A stretch of DNA of 64,000 bases from Streptosporangium sp. NBC_01755 (GCF_035917995.1 NZ_CP109131.1:3596001-3660000), one strand, 5' to 3'; positions 38,969 through 48,168 are shown, counted from the first letter of the stretch. Translations and numbers: made by a program. Notes: a model not told the origin generated them from the sequence alone.

Positions 38969-39487
38969 CTACAGGTAGGGGCCGGGGTTGCCGCCCGGGT
39001 GGCCCTCCTGCTGCTGTTGGAGGGAGACTCCACCGGGCAGGGCCCTGCGCATGTTCTCCAACTGGGCGCGGGCCGCCATCTGCTGGGCGAAGAGCGTGGT
39101 CTGTATGCCGTGGAACAGCCCTTCAAGCCAGCCGACCAGCTGCGCATGGGCGATCCGGAGCTCCGCGTCGCTCGGCGGGGTGCCGTTGACGTTCTCGGTG
39201 AACGGCAGTGACAGCCGTTCCAGCTCTTCGACCAACTCCGGCGCCAGACCGTCCTCGAGCTCCTTGATGGAACTCTGGTGGATCTCCTTGAGCCGTTTAC
39301 GGCTGGCCTCGTCCAGCGGAGCCGCCCGGACCTCCTCCAAGAGCTGACGGATCATGCTGCCGATGCGCATCACCTTGGCGGGCTGCTCGACCAGGTCGGC
39401 TATCGACCGACCCTCGGAGTTCTCATCTTCCTGAGAGCCCTGGGGACCCACGACCACGATGTGCGGAGTGCTCTCCTCAGTGTTCAT
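38969..39487 (-). CDS. bpa: bacterial proteasome activator Bpa
   Basis: 172 aa. ATP-independent ring activator of the actinobacterial 20S proteasome. Four-helix core (about 35-150): VEQPAKVMRIGSMIRQLLEEVRAAPLDEASRKRL, SIKELEDGLAPELVEELERLSLPF, LRIAHAQLVGWLEGLFHGIQTTLFAQQMAARAQLENMR. The C-terminus ends GPYL, matching the GQYL gate-opening tail of mycobacterial Bpa at three of four positions. It indicates a proteasome in this organism, although prcBA is not in the window. Confidence 0.95.
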   Translation of the reverse strand: MNTEESTPHIVVVGPQGSQEDENSEGRSIADLVEQPAKVMRIGSMIRQLLEEVRAAPLDEASRKRLKEIHQSSIKELEDGLAPELVEELERLSLPFTENVNGTPPSDAELRIAHAQLVGWLEGLFHGIQTTLFAQQMAARAQLENMRRALPGGVSLQQQQEGHPGGNPGPYL

Positions 39488-39491
39488 AGCC

Positions 39492-40448
39492 TCAACCTAC
39501 TAGCAGGATTTTCCCGGTGTGTTCCCCGGAGTCCAGGATCCGGTGGGCCTCGGCCGCGTCGCTCATCGGCACCTGGGCGTGCACCACGGGCCGGATCGCC
39601 CCAGCATCGATCAGGGGCCAGACGTTGTCCACGACTCCGCGCACGATGACGCCCTTCTCGTCGACGGGCCGGGCACGCAGGGTGGTGCCGTGCACCGAGG
39701 CCCGCTTCGCCAGCAGGGCTCCCAGATCCAGCTCGCCCTTCGCGCCGCCCTGCAGGCCGATCACGACCAGCCGCCCGCCCGTCTTGAGAACCTTGATATT
39801 CCCCGGGAGGTATCTGCCGCCGATGATGTCGAGGATCACATCGGCCCTGACCTTCTCGGAGAATTCCTCCCGCCGGTAGTCGATCCCCTCGTCGGCGCCC
39901 AGCTCCAGACAGCGGGTGATCTTCTCGGGTGACCCGGCGGTGACGACCACGCGCGAGCCGAACGCCTTCGCCAGCTGGACGGCCATCGTGCCGATCCCGC
40001 TGGCGCCGCCGTGCACGAGGAGGGTCTCGCCCTTCCGCAGACGCGCGGTCATGAAGACGTTGGACCAGACGGTGCAGGCCACCTCGGGCAGGCCGGCCGC
40101 CTCGACGAGGTCGACGCCGTCGGGCACCCGCATGACCTGCTGCCAGGGCACGGCGACCTTCTCCGCGTACCCGCCGCCACTGAGCAGCGCGCACACCCGG
40201 TCACCCGGCGCGAATCCCTCGACGTCCGGTCCCACCTCACTGACCACGCCGGAACACTCCAGCCCTGGGTACGGGGAGGCGCCGGCGGGCGGATTGTAGA
40301 AACCCTGCCGCTGTAGCGCGTCGGCCCTGTTGACCGCGGAGGCCACCACGTCGATGATGATTTCGCCGCGCTCTGGTAACGGGTCGGGAACCTCCCGCCA
40401 CGTCAGAACTTCCGGTCCACCTGGTTTATCGATCACGATGGCGCGCAT
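39492..40448 (-). CDS. NADPH:quinone reductase (zinc-independent MDR family)
   Basis: 318 aa. MDR alcohol-dehydrogenase-like: N-terminal GroES-like domain (PYPGLECSGVVSEVGPDVEGFAPGDRV), then a Rossmann domain with TLLVHGGASGIGTMAVQLAKAFGSRVVVTAGS, the NADPH-binding loop of QOR/TP53I3-like enzymes. No structural-zinc Cys cluster. Ends 4 bp from the bpa start in the same direction, so the two may be cotranscribed. ATG 40448; the frame is open farther upstream. Confidence 0.92.
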   Translation of the reverse strand: MRAIVIDKPGGPEVLTWREVPDPLPERGEIIIDVVASAVNRADALQRQGFYNPPAGASPYPGLECSGVVSEVGPDVEGFAPGDRVCALLSGGGYAEKVAVPWQQVMRVPDGVDLVEAAGLPEVACTVWSNVFMTARLRKGETLLVHGGASGIGTMAVQLAKAFGSRVVVTAGSPEKITRCLELGADEGIDYRREEFSEKVRADVILDIIGGRYLPGNIKVLKTGGRLVVIGLQGGAKGELDLGALLAKRASVHGTTLRARPVDEKGVIVRGVVDNVWPLIDAGAIRPVVHAQVPMSDAAEAHRILDSGEHTGKILLVG

Positions 40449-40563
40449 GTGAGCAAAGGTATCCGCCGAGCCAACTTGGTGGTTGCTCGCGTTGACAAGA
40501 ACACAGGGCGTTAACCTGCTATGTGTTTGCTGCCCTTTTATGCCCATCCCGAGGGGGAACACG

Positions 40564-42846
40564 GTGGCAAGACACGATCGTGAGGAATCTCTCGAGGAAC
40601 AGCTCGCATGGCTTGACGCCATCAAGGAGCAGGAGGAGGCGCCGGCCCTGGCGGTGAAGGCCACCACGGTGGACGACACCGTCATCTCGCCGTACCCGAA
40701 GGATCCCTGGAGTCTGGTCCCGGCCGAGCCCGACACGGCGTCCTCGCCGCTGTTTCGCGCGGCCGTCGACTCGGCTCACCCGGCCACGAACTCGTCGGTG
40801 ACTCCGTCGGTGACTTCGTCGGCGACCGAACCGCCGGCCGAGGACGCCGACGCGGCCGAGTGGATGGAGGCATCCGACACGGTGAGCTCCTTCACCGTGC
40901 CCGCCCCGGCATCCGGTAAGCAGGACAACGACGGCTTTCTCGCGCAGCTCAAGCCTCTGCCACGCCAGGAGTCCGACGACGGCGGTCTGGGAGACTTCAC
41001 CGAGCCGCACATCCGCACCCCGTTCGCGGCGCCCGCGCACGAGCCGTCCCGCGGCCTGTTCGAGCAACCCCAGCGCCAGGCGGAGTCCTCCGATCCCGCC
41101 CCTTCCCCTGCCCCTACCGAGTCCGCAGACCCGGAGCCGGCCACCTCGACGTCCTCGGAGACCCAGCGGTTCTCCTTCGGGAGTAACGAGTTTGGTGGCA
41201 CCGACCCCGGCCGGTTCTCCTTCGGCGGTGGCGACCAGGATCGCGCAGGAGGTACGGCCTTCTCCTTCGGAAGCGGAGACTTCTCCGTGGAGAGCAGCGG
41301 GTCCGACCGGCCTGCGGCCGAGGTCGGCGGTGACCTGTCCACGTCCGCCACCGCGGACGGCGGCGACCGCTTCACGTTCGGTTCGGTGGAAACCGACCGG
41401 TTCCCCACCGGTGGCGAATCCGCGGTGACACCGGCGGCGAAGGAGTCCCCCAGGCAGGCGCCCGTTCCCCCGTCCTCCCACGCGCCCGATCCCGAGCACG
41501 TCGAGCCGTTCCGGGCCCCCGAGTCCTTCGGCACCGACAGGCCGGAGCCGGCCGTGTCACCGGAACGTTCCTTCGGCTCCGCGGCGTCCTCCCCTTCCAC
41601 TTTCTCGGCCTTCTCGGACCCCTCCTCCGGCCGGGAGCACACGGAACGGGAGGACTTCTTCGCACCCGGCCGGGAGAGCGGCTCACCCCAGGAACGTACG
41701 GACCCCTTCACGCCCGGCAAGGACGCGCCTGCCGCCCCCGGGCGGGAGGCAGCCTCGGCCCAGGAGCGCATGGAGCGGGAGAACCCCTTCGCGCCCGGCA
41801 GGGACACGGCCGAACCGGTGCGGGAGCCGTACCAGGCACGCCGCCGCCAGACGGCTTCGGCAGCCGCCTTCGGCACGACGGCCAGGCAGCAACCCCCGGG
41901 CACGGCCCCTCGGCAGTCGGCCGACAGCCTGGACCCGGAGTCGCTGCTCCGTGGGCGTCGCAACGCGCCCGCAGGGGGCTGGCGGAAGCTGGTCTACAAG
42001 GCGTCGGCGGGGCTGATCAAGCCGGGCGAGTCCCCTGAGGTACGTCGCCGCCGTGAACTGGTCGGCCGTGCGCGTACCCCGGTGGCCACCGGCCACCACC
42101 GCGTCGCCGTGCTCAGCCTCAAGGGCGGTGTCGGCAAGACCACCACCACGGTCGGCCTCGGCGCCACCCTCGCCCAGGTACGCGGAGACCGGGTCATCGC
42201 GGTCGACGCCAACCCCGACCGGGGAACCCTGTCGGACAAGGTCGAGCTCGAAACCTCCGCGACGGTCCGAGACCTGCTCAACGAGCGCCAGCAGATCAAG
42301 AGGTACGTCGACATCAGGGCCTTCACCTCCCAAGCCCCGTCGCGCCTGGAGATCCTCGCCTCGGACCGTGACCCGTCGGTGTCCGAGGCATTCAGCGCGT
42401 CCGACTACCAGTCGGTCTCGCAGGTCCTGGAGAACTTCTACTCGATCTGCATCACCGACTGCGGCACCGGCCTGCTCCACTCGGCCATGTCCGGCGTGCT
42501 CGGGCTGGCCGACCAGCTCGTCCTGGTCAGCTCCCCCTCCGTGGACGGCGCCCGCGCAGCCTCGGCGACCCTCGACTGGCTGGAGGCCCACCACTACGAG
42601 GAGCTGGTCCGCTCCGCCACCGTGGTGCTGTGCAGCGTCCGGCCGAGGTCGAAGTCGACCGTCGACATCGACCGCCTGGAAGCCCACTTCGCGGCCCGCT
42701 GCCGCGCCGTCATCCGGGTCCCCTACGACACGCACCTGGAGGAGGGCGCGGAGATCGAGCTGGACAGGCTCCAGCCCGCCACCCGCGAGTCCTACCTTCG
42801 CCTGGCCGCCTCGGTCGGCGACGGTTTCGCCGGTCCCCAACCCTGA
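40564..42846 (+). CDS. ParA/MinD-like ATPase with long disordered N-terminus
   Basis: 760 aa. Residues 1-450 are low complexity, rich in Ser/Pro/Glu/Gly, with phenylalanine repeats (RFSFGS, RFSFGG, AFSFGS, RFTFGS) and a second set (FFAPGRE, PFTPGKD, PFAPGRD). The C-terminal 260 residues form a deviant Walker ATPase: AVLSLKGGVGKTTTTVGLGATLA (about 519), IAVDANPDRGTLSDKVE, ITDCGTGLLHSAM, LVLVSSPSVDGARAAS. It resembles the MinD-like proteins found with ESX/type VII loci (EspI style), but no ESX genes are near. GTG with GAGGGGG 7 bp upstream. Confidence 0.87.
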   Translation: MARHDREESLEEQLAWLDAIKEQEEAPALAVKATTVDDTVISPYPKDPWSLVPAEPDTASSPLFRAAVDSAHPATNSSVTPSVTSSATEPPAEDADAAEWMEASDTVSSFTVPAPASGKQDNDGFLAQLKPLPRQESDDGGLGDFTEPHIRTPFAAPAHEPSRGLFEQPQRQAESSDPAPSPAPTESADPEPATSTSSETQRFSFGSNEFGGTDPGRFSFGGGDQDRAGGTAFSFGSGDFSVESSGSDRPAAEVGGDLSTSATADGGDRFTFGSVETDRFPTGGESAVTPAAKESPRQAPVPPSSHAPDPEHVEPFRAPESFGTDRPEPAVSPERSFGSAASSPSTFSAFSDPSSGREHTEREDFFAPGRESGSPQERTDPFTPGKDAPAAPGREAASAQERMERENPFAPGRDTAEPVREPYQARRRQTASAAAFGTTARQQPPGTAPRQSADSLDPESLLRGRRNAPAGGWRKLVYKASAGLIKPGESPEVRRRRELVGRARTPVATGHHRVAVLSLKGGVGKTTTTVGLGATLAQVRGDRVIAVDANPDRGTLSDKVELETSATVRDLLNERQQIKRYVDIRAFTSQAPSRLEILASDRDPSVSEAFSASDYQSVSQVLENFYSICITDCGTGLLHSAMSGVLGLADQLVLVSSPSVDGARAASATLDWLEAHHYEELVRSATVVLCSVRPRSKSTVDIDRLEAHFAARCRAVIRVPYDTHLEEGAEIELDRLQPATRESYLRLAASVGDGFAGPQP

Positions 42847-42853
42847 CCCACCC

Positions 42854-42897
42854 CCCGGCAGGCTGATGTTCCGCTTTGTTGTGCAGCGCCTGCCGGG
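42854..42897 (+). terminator. hairpin after the ParA-like gene
   Basis: 10-bp perfect arms CCCGGCAGGC/GCCTGCCGGG with a 24-nt loop, 7 bp after the stop. Confidence 0.5.
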
Positions 42898-42964
42898 TCT
42901 CGGGCACGTCCGGGCCAATGAGAGACTAGTGTGCAATCTGACACGTTCTTGGGACGTGTCACCA

Positions 42965-43053
42965 GGAGAGCTCGCCTAGTGGACGATGGCGGCGGTCTTG
43001 AAAACCGCTAGGCCGGGTGACCGGTCTCGTGGGTTCGAATCCCACGCTCTCCG
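42965..43053 (+). tRNA. tRNA-Ser (TGA anticodon)
   Basis: 89 nt with a long variable arm. Acceptor GGAGAGC pairs with GCTCTCC; anticodon arm GCGGT-CTTGAAA-ACCGC gives anticodon TGA; T arm GTGGGTTCGAATCCCAC. Discriminator G; CCA is not encoded. Confidence 0.97.
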
Positions 43054-43060
43054 CTGAGCA

Positions 43061-43119
43061 CCGGAAACGGCGTTTGACCAGGCATTCAATCCTGGTGAGG
43101 CGCCGTTGATCGTTTCCGG
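43061..43119 (+). other. nested hairpin after tRNA-Ser
   Basis: Outer arms CCGGAAAC/GTTTCCGG, inner GGCG/CGCC and ACCAGG/CCTGGT stems. It may act as the tRNA terminator or processing structure. Confidence 0.5.
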
Positions 43120-43286
43120 GATGTGTAGCCGTAGGTCACCGTGAGCGGCTCTCGGCCGGTGTTCGCGGGATATACGCGGGATGGATCTTGAGGTGTTCTT
43201 GTCAATGTGAGGGCTTTTCATGCCCGGCCGTCTACGGCTGACACCGGGTGTTTGCGGCTGATCCTTCCCAGTGTCCTCCCCCGGGA

Positions 43287-43664
43287 TCAGAATCGATCAT
43301 CACTCCTCCAGTGTTCAGCCCACGTCTGAGAACCGTCTGGGGCGTCCGGTTCACGGTCAAGGGGCGGGGCGCCTGCCCAGTCCGGTAGCGGCTCGCATCG
43401 CCTTCTCCACTCCGAAGGCGGACGGGCGCTCCCTGAGGCCGCGACAATGCCGCCGACGATGGCACAGGTGGTGTCGATGTCACCACCTGCTGCCGCGGTG
43501 GTCCACATGGCCGTTTCGAAGTCCCGGCGTTCGCGGGCGGCGCTCCAGAGGGTGAAGGGCACCGTGTCGTGCGCGCTGACCTGCCGCCCGTTGCCCAGCA
43601 TCGTGGCGGCGAGCACGGGATCACTCACAGGACTCACGGCCAACCGGTCCGCTCTGACCTGCAC
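43287..43664 (-). pseudogene. ADP-ribosylglycohydrolase, C-terminal fragment
   Basis: About 125 codons; the recognisable part is VSDPVLAATMLGNGRQVSAHDTVPFTLWSAARERRDFETAMW, then AGGDIDTTCAIVGGIVAAS, the C-terminal metal-binding segment (GDIDT) of the DraG/ARH family. The N-terminal two-thirds, with the first metal site, are missing and the upstream sequence is not homologous. Judged a truncated remnant. Confidence 0.75.
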
Positions 43665-43795
43665 CCTGGTTTTCGCAGCTCAGCACTGCAAGATCAGTAG
43701 TCGGTTCCCAAGCCGGCAGCGCATGGACAACGAGTGGAGTTGTCGGCTCCCTCTGCCATGATCATCGCGATACGACTTCCATGGAAGGCAGATGA

Positions 43796-44362
43796 ATGGG
43801 CGGCGCCACGGCAGTGACCTATGAATGGCTCTGCGAGGAGTTCACCGACGACGCCGACGAGACCTGGCTCTGCGTCGGCTTCGTGCGGGACCTGTCTCCT
43901 CGGGAAGCTCTGCGGCGGGTCCACGTCACCCCGGGCCCTCTGAGCGAGTCGGGACAGGGCATCGCGGCCTACGCGGCCAACGGCGGAACCGTCCTGATTG
44001 AATACGGCTGGGCGATAACCATCTACGACAAGGCCTATCTACTGTCCGCAGGCACAGCCGCGGCCTCGGTGTTCATGAACATCAAGAACGACGGCTTCAC
44101 CTACTGCGTCGACGGCCGGCGGATCACCACGTTCAGCCTGTACGCCTATTCTCTTCGGGAGGGGGCCGACCCCGACCGACTCCAGGCGGATGTCGAGGAC
44201 CTCGGCATGGACATCGACGGCGACCAGCTCGGCTTTCCCGACGATTCCGTCTCCAGCGCTCTGGCCCTTGCCGAACGCGCCACGGGCGTCCACCTGTCTT
44301 CCGCCCGTTTCGCCAGTCCGGCTCTGATCGGATCCACCGACCATATCTACCCCTACCGCTGA
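43796..44362 (+). CDS. DUF6461-like hypothetical protein
   Basis: 188 aa, soluble, acidic. It begins TYEWLCEEFTDDADETWLCVGFVRDLSPREALRRV and includes NGGTVLIEYGW and SAGTAAASVFMNIKN...YCVDGRRITTFSLY. This architecture matches DUF6461, found in actinomycetes, often in accessory regions near immunity-like or toxin loci. No function known. ATG at 43796. Confidence 0.75.
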   Translation: MGGATAVTYEWLCEEFTDDADETWLCVGFVRDLSPREALRRVHVTPGPLSESGQGIAAYAANGGTVLIEYGWAITIYDKAYLLSAGTAAASVFMNIKNDGFTYCVDGRRITTFSLYAYSLREGADPDRLQADVEDLGMDIDGDQLGFPDDSVSSALALAERATGVHLSSARFASPALIGSTDHIYPYR

Positions 44363-44758
44363 CACCCTTGGCTCATGAAGATCCGGAACATGCGCGGAAC
44401 GATCTCGGCCTGCCATACCTGGTAAGACGCGAAGCTGCAGGCCATGACACCAAACGTTACATAGGAAGCCCTCCACTTTTAATCCGCGGGTTCAGGGGGT
44501 GAGCTGCGCTCCCCAGCGCAATTCTGAGGTGAAGCGACGTCGATGGGAGCATCGGAGGGGAGGCTGGACAGCGCCGTCGGCGAAGCCTCGAAACGCCTCC
44601 GACCTCTACGCCTCGGTGGAGGAGTGCGGCGGCCTGGCGTGCGGCAGAGGCCGACACCGAGATCTGGATATGGCTGGTCGCGGCGGGCACCCGCGAGGAC
44701 GGCCACCTCATTGAAGACCCGCCCCACAAACAAGAGTCGCGATTGCGTACCGTCCCTT
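44363..44758. other. stretch with no intact gene
   Basis: One plus frame between 44620 and 44750 reads AEADTEIWIWLVAAGTREDGHLIEDP and looks coding, but it has no start region or domain and runs into the end of the LysR gene on the other strand. Probably a fragment. Confidence 0.4.
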
Positions 44759-45679
44759 TCAGGTATCGATCGGGGCCGTCGCCTCTGTGACCGCCTGCCG
44801 GAGCGCGTGGCGGCATGCCCTGATGGCGGGGTGTCGGCTGCGGCCTCGGCGTACCGCGGTGAAGATGCGGCGTGTCCGCTGGCCGCGGGGGAGCTGCCGC
44901 AGTGCGACGGTCGGGGACTGTCCGATCCATACGAGGTCAGGGAGCAGGGCGACGGCGTGGCCTTGTTCGACGAGGCGAAGGTGGATCAGGAGGTCGGTGG
45001 TCTCGAACCGTACGTCGGGTTCGAAACCGGCGTTCCGGCACAGGGTCATGGCCCAGTGGCGGGCGGCCGTACCCTCGGGTTCCATGGCCCAGGGACGGTC
45101 GGCGAGTGAGCGCAGCGACGCCGTGGCGCCGTCCGCGTCATCGGCTGGTTCGGGCAGCGCGAGGTGGAGGGAGTCGTCGAGCAGGTCTTCTTGTTCCAGT
45201 TCGGCGGGCCGGGGGTTGGGGTTGCCCGGGTACTCCTCGGCGATGACCAGGTCGAAGTCGCGGGCCTGAAGTGCGAGCAGGGCCGTTTCCGGCGGCATCT
45301 GTGTGACGTGCGGCCGAAGGCCGGGGTGGAGATCGCGCAGGATGCTCAGTGCCCTGGGTATCAGGGCAAGGGTGGCGGTCTGGAACGAGGCGATGCGCAG
45401 GGTCCCGGTCAGATCGGTCAGGGAGGCGGCGATGTCCGCCTCGGCGCGCTCCAGACGCTTCAACACCGCTTCGGTATGGGCGACGAGGATCTCCGCCTGC
45501 TCGGTCAGCCGCACGCGTCGCCCGATCGGCTCCAGCAGTCGGACGCCGACCTCTGCCTCCAGTTGGGAGAGCTGCTGGGAGACGGAGGAAGGGCTGTAGG
45601 AGAGGGCGTCGGCGACGGCCGCGAGGGTGCCGCGGTGTTTGAGTTCGCGCAGCAGGCGTAGTCGGTGCAGGTCGAACAT
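44759..45679 (-). CDS. LysR-family transcriptional regulator
   Basis: 306 aa. N-terminal winged helix (LRLLRELKHRGTLAAVADALSYSPSSVSQQLSQLEAEVGVRLLEPIGRRVRLT), then a LysR substrate-binding domain (about 90-290; GTLRIASFQTATLALIPRALS, FDLVIAEEYPGNP). Start MFDLHRL chosen because the HTH begins there. Divergent from dpaL across an AT-rich gap, so it probably controls that operon. Confidence 0.93.
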   Translation of the reverse strand: MFDLHRLRLLRELKHRGTLAAVADALSYSPSSVSQQLSQLEAEVGVRLLEPIGRRVRLTEQAEILVAHTEAVLKRLERAEADIAASLTDLTGTLRIASFQTATLALIPRALSILRDLHPGLRPHVTQMPPETALLALQARDFDLVIAEEYPGNPNPRPAELEQEDLLDDSLHLALPEPADDADGATASLRSLADRPWAMEPEGTAARHWAMTLCRNAGFEPDVRFETTDLLIHLRLVEQGHAVALLPDLVWIGQSPTVALRQLPRGQRTRRIFTAVRRGRSRHPAIRACRHALRQAVTEATAPIDT

Positions 45680-45795
45680 CGGCGGACCGTTCTCTTCGTC
45701 GTCGCGGAGAGTTTTGATTAGTTGGTTTTTCTGATGAATATAAGTTGGAAACATTCGCTGGACCGATTAGAGGTGTATGTCGCACGCTGACTGTG
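45680..45795. promoter_or_regulatory. LysR/dpaL divergent promoter region
   Basis: AT-rich 116-bp gap. A candidate promoter toward dpaL is TTGGAA (45745-45750), a 17-bp spacer, TAGAGG (45768-45773). A LysR T-N11-A box is likely but cannot be fixed uniquely by eye. Confidence 0.45.
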
Positions 45796-46896
45796 ATGTC
45801 TGAGATCGCTGCTTCCGTCCGTACGCTGCCGTGGTTCGCGCGGCCCGCCGCCAGGTTCTGGACCTGTGCGCCCGCCCCCGCTGAGGTGCGGGGGTTCCAT
45901 TCCTCCCTGCCCGGGTACGCCCCTACTTCACTGATCGAACTTCCCTGGCTTGCCGTCGAGTTGGGGGTTGGGCGGGTCTTCGTCAAGGACGAGTCGTCTC
46001 GTCTGGGCCTGCCCGCTTTCAAGGTGCTGGGCGCATCCTGGGCGGTGCACCGCGCCCTCGCCGAGCGGGTGGATCCGGTCACGTTGGTGACCGCCACCGA
46101 CGGCAACCACGGCCGCGCTGTGGCTCATATGGCACGTCTGCTCGGCCGGCGCGCCCGCGTCTTCATTCCGTGGGGTGTTCATCCGAGGGCTGTGGCGGAC
46201 ATCGCCGCCGAGCAGGCCGAGGTGGTTCAGGTCGAGGGCTCGTACGACGAGGCGGTGCGCCGGGCGGCCGAGGCGGCCGTCGCGCTGGATACGGTTCTGG
46301 TTCAGGACACCGCCTGGCCGGGCTATGAGCAGATCCCCGGTTGGATCGTCGAGGGCTATTCCACCCTCTGTGCCGAAATCGACGAGCAGTTGATGGCCGC
46401 TGGAGCTGGGATGCCCGATCTCGTCGCCATCCCGGTGGGCGTGGGCTCGCTGGCCCAGGCCGTCGTCACCCACTACCGCAGCCGTCCGGCCGGGCCGGCT
46501 CCGGCGCTGTTGTCGGTGGAACCTACGGCCGCCCCCTGTGTCATCGAGAGCCTCGTGCGTGGCGAACCGGTCAGCGTTACCACCGGTGAGACCATCATGG
46601 TCGGCCTGAACTGCGGCACACCCTCCAGTATCGCCTGGCCTTACCTGCGCGGTGGGCTGGATGCCGCCGTGGCCATCGCCGATGCCGACAGCGCCCGCGC
46701 GGCCGGTGACCTCGCCGCTCTCGGTGTTTCCTGTGGTCCCTGCGGTGCGGCCTCGCTCGCCGGCGTCCGCGCCGTGCTCACCGGTGACGGCGCCGGCGAG
46801 CGCCGTACCACACTGGGTCTTGGCCTTGCCTCGACGGTGGTGTTGCTGTGCACCGAGGGGAGCGCGGCCAATCCGCATGCCTCTCCGGATGTCTGA
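45796..46896 (+). CDS. dpaL: PLP-dependent diaminopropionate ammonia-lyase-like enzyme
   Basis: 366 aa fold-type II PLP enzyme. The PLP lysine is in SSRLGLPAFKVLGASWAV, the signature of 2,3-diaminopropionate ammonia-lyase. TATDGNHGRAVAHMARLLG and the glycine loop PVGVGSLAQAVV bind cofactor phosphate; MVGLNCGTPSSIAWP also matches. Predicted products are pyruvate and ammonia. The next gene is an M20 deacylase, the same pairing as ygeX-ygeY in Escherichia coli. Confidence 0.85.
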   Translation: MSEIAASVRTLPWFARPAARFWTCAPAPAEVRGFHSSLPGYAPTSLIELPWLAVELGVGRVFVKDESSRLGLPAFKVLGASWAVHRALAERVDPVTLVTATDGNHGRAVAHMARLLGRRARVFIPWGVHPRAVADIAAEQAEVVQVEGSYDEAVRRAAEAAVALDTVLVQDTAWPGYEQIPGWIVEGYSTLCAEIDEQLMAAGAGMPDLVAIPVGVGSLAQAVVTHYRSRPAGPAPALLSVEPTAAPCVIESLVRGEPVSVTTGETIMVGLNCGTPSSIAWPYLRGGLDAAVAIADADSARAAGDLAALGVSCGPCGAASLAGVRAVLTGDGAGERRTTLGLGLASTVVLLCTEGSAANPHASPDV

Positions 46897-46986
46897 ACTC
46901 AGCGTCACCATCTGGCGCATGGCCAAGGCCGCGCCGTTTCGCCCATTCCCGTGCCAGGGAGGCGACAGTGCTTTCGGAAGGTCCGC

Positions 46987-48165
46987 ATGCTCTCTGAAAC
47001 TCCCGCGAGTTCCGCGGTTCCCGACACATCAGACCCGGGTGCCCTCCTCGCCAGGCTCATCGCCATCGACTCCGTCAACCCCGAGCTGGTGCCCGGCGGT
47101 GTGGGCGAGACGGTCATCGCCGATTTCTGCGGTGAATGGTTGGCCACCCGTGGCTTCGAGGTGCACCGCCTGGAGAAGCGCGCCGGTCGCCCCTCGCTGG
47201 TCGCGATCGCTCGTGGCACCGGCGGCGGACGGTCACTGATGCTCAATGGCCATCTCGATACCGTCGGCCTGGCCGGCTACGAGGGCGACCCGCTCGAACC
47301 GCGGATCCGTGACGGAAAGATGTTCGGCCGCGGTGCCTTCGACATGAAGAGCGGTATCGCGGCCATGATGATCGCCGCCGCGCGCGCCACGGCACAGGGG
47401 CACCTCCGGGGAGATGTCATCCTCGCCTGCGTCGCCGACGAGGAACACGGCAGCCTGGGCACCGAAGAGGTACTCAAGTCCTTCAGCGCCGACGCGGCGA
47501 TCGTCACCGAGCCGAGTCATCTCGAGGTGACCCTCGCGCACAAGGGCTTCGCCTGGTTCGACGTGGAGATCGAGGGGCGGGCGGCTCACGGGTCCCGTCC
47601 CGAGCTGGGCATCGACGCCATCGTCAAGGCCGGTCACTTCCTCGTCGCGCTGGAGGAGTTGGGGCAGCGCCTCGCCCAGGGGCCGGCGCACCCGCTTCTG
47701 GGGACGGGGACGGTACACGCCTCCGTTATCCAGGGTGGGGAGGAGCCGTCCACCTACCCGGCGCGCTGCCGCGTCACGCTGGAGCGTCGCACCGTACCCG
47801 GTGAGAACGCCGACACCGTGGAACGGGAGCTGACCGCGGTCCTCGACCGCCTGGCCGCCGTGGTTCCGGACTTCCGCTACCGGCTGTCCCGAGGTCTGTA
47901 TCGCCGGCCCTTCGAGGCCGACCCGCAGGCCGCGGTCGTATGCACCCTCACGCGCCACGCGACAAGGGTCCTCGGCCATTCGCCGGTGGTGCGAGCCGAG
48001 CCGTTCTGGACCGACTGCGCGCTGCTGGATCGGGCCGGCATTCCCTGTCTGCTCTTTGGCGTCGACGGCGGGGGTGCCCACGCGGCCACTGAGTGGGCCG
48101 ACATCGCCTCCCTGCACCGAGTGGCCGAGATCCTCACCGACACCGTCGCGGACTTTTGTTCCTGA
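46987..48165 (+). CDS. M20-family metallo-deacylase (ArgE/DapE-like)
   Basis: 392 aa dinuclear zinc hydrolase. Metal site: LMLNGHLDTVGL (His, Asp), GRGAFDMKSGIA (Asp), CVADEEHGSLGTEE (catalytic and metal Glu), VTEPS, and the final His in GGGAHAATEWADI. Dimerisation domain about 185-290 (GRAAHGSRPELGIDAI). Predicted to deacylate an N-acyl amino acid, possibly feeding dpaL 90 bp upstream. ATG 46987 used. Confidence 0.92.
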   Translation: MLSETPASSAVPDTSDPGALLARLIAIDSVNPELVPGGVGETVIADFCGEWLATRGFEVHRLEKRAGRPSLVAIARGTGGGRSLMLNGHLDTVGLAGYEGDPLEPRIRDGKMFGRGAFDMKSGIAAMMIAAARATAQGHLRGDVILACVADEEHGSLGTEEVLKSFSADAAIVTEPSHLEVTLAHKGFAWFDVEIEGRAAHGSRPELGIDAIVKAGHFLVALEELGQRLAQGPAHPLLGTGTVHASVIQGGEEPSTYPARCRVTLERRTVPGENADTVERELTAVLDRLAAVVPDFRYRLSRGLYRRPFEADPQAAVVCTLTRHATRVLGHSPVVRAEPFWTDCALLDRAGIPCLLFGVDGGGAHAATEWADIASLHRVAEILTDTVADFCS

Positions 48166-48168
48166 GCC

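Noticed and set aside
40564..42846. ParA-like protein as plasmid partition gene marking an integrated plasmid
   Set aside because: No parB, parS-like palindromes or replication genes nearby; the domain layout is that of chromosomal MinD-like proteins.
42976..43221. 81-codon minus frame over tRNA-Ser
   Set aside because: It lies antisense to the tRNA and its hairpin; no homology.
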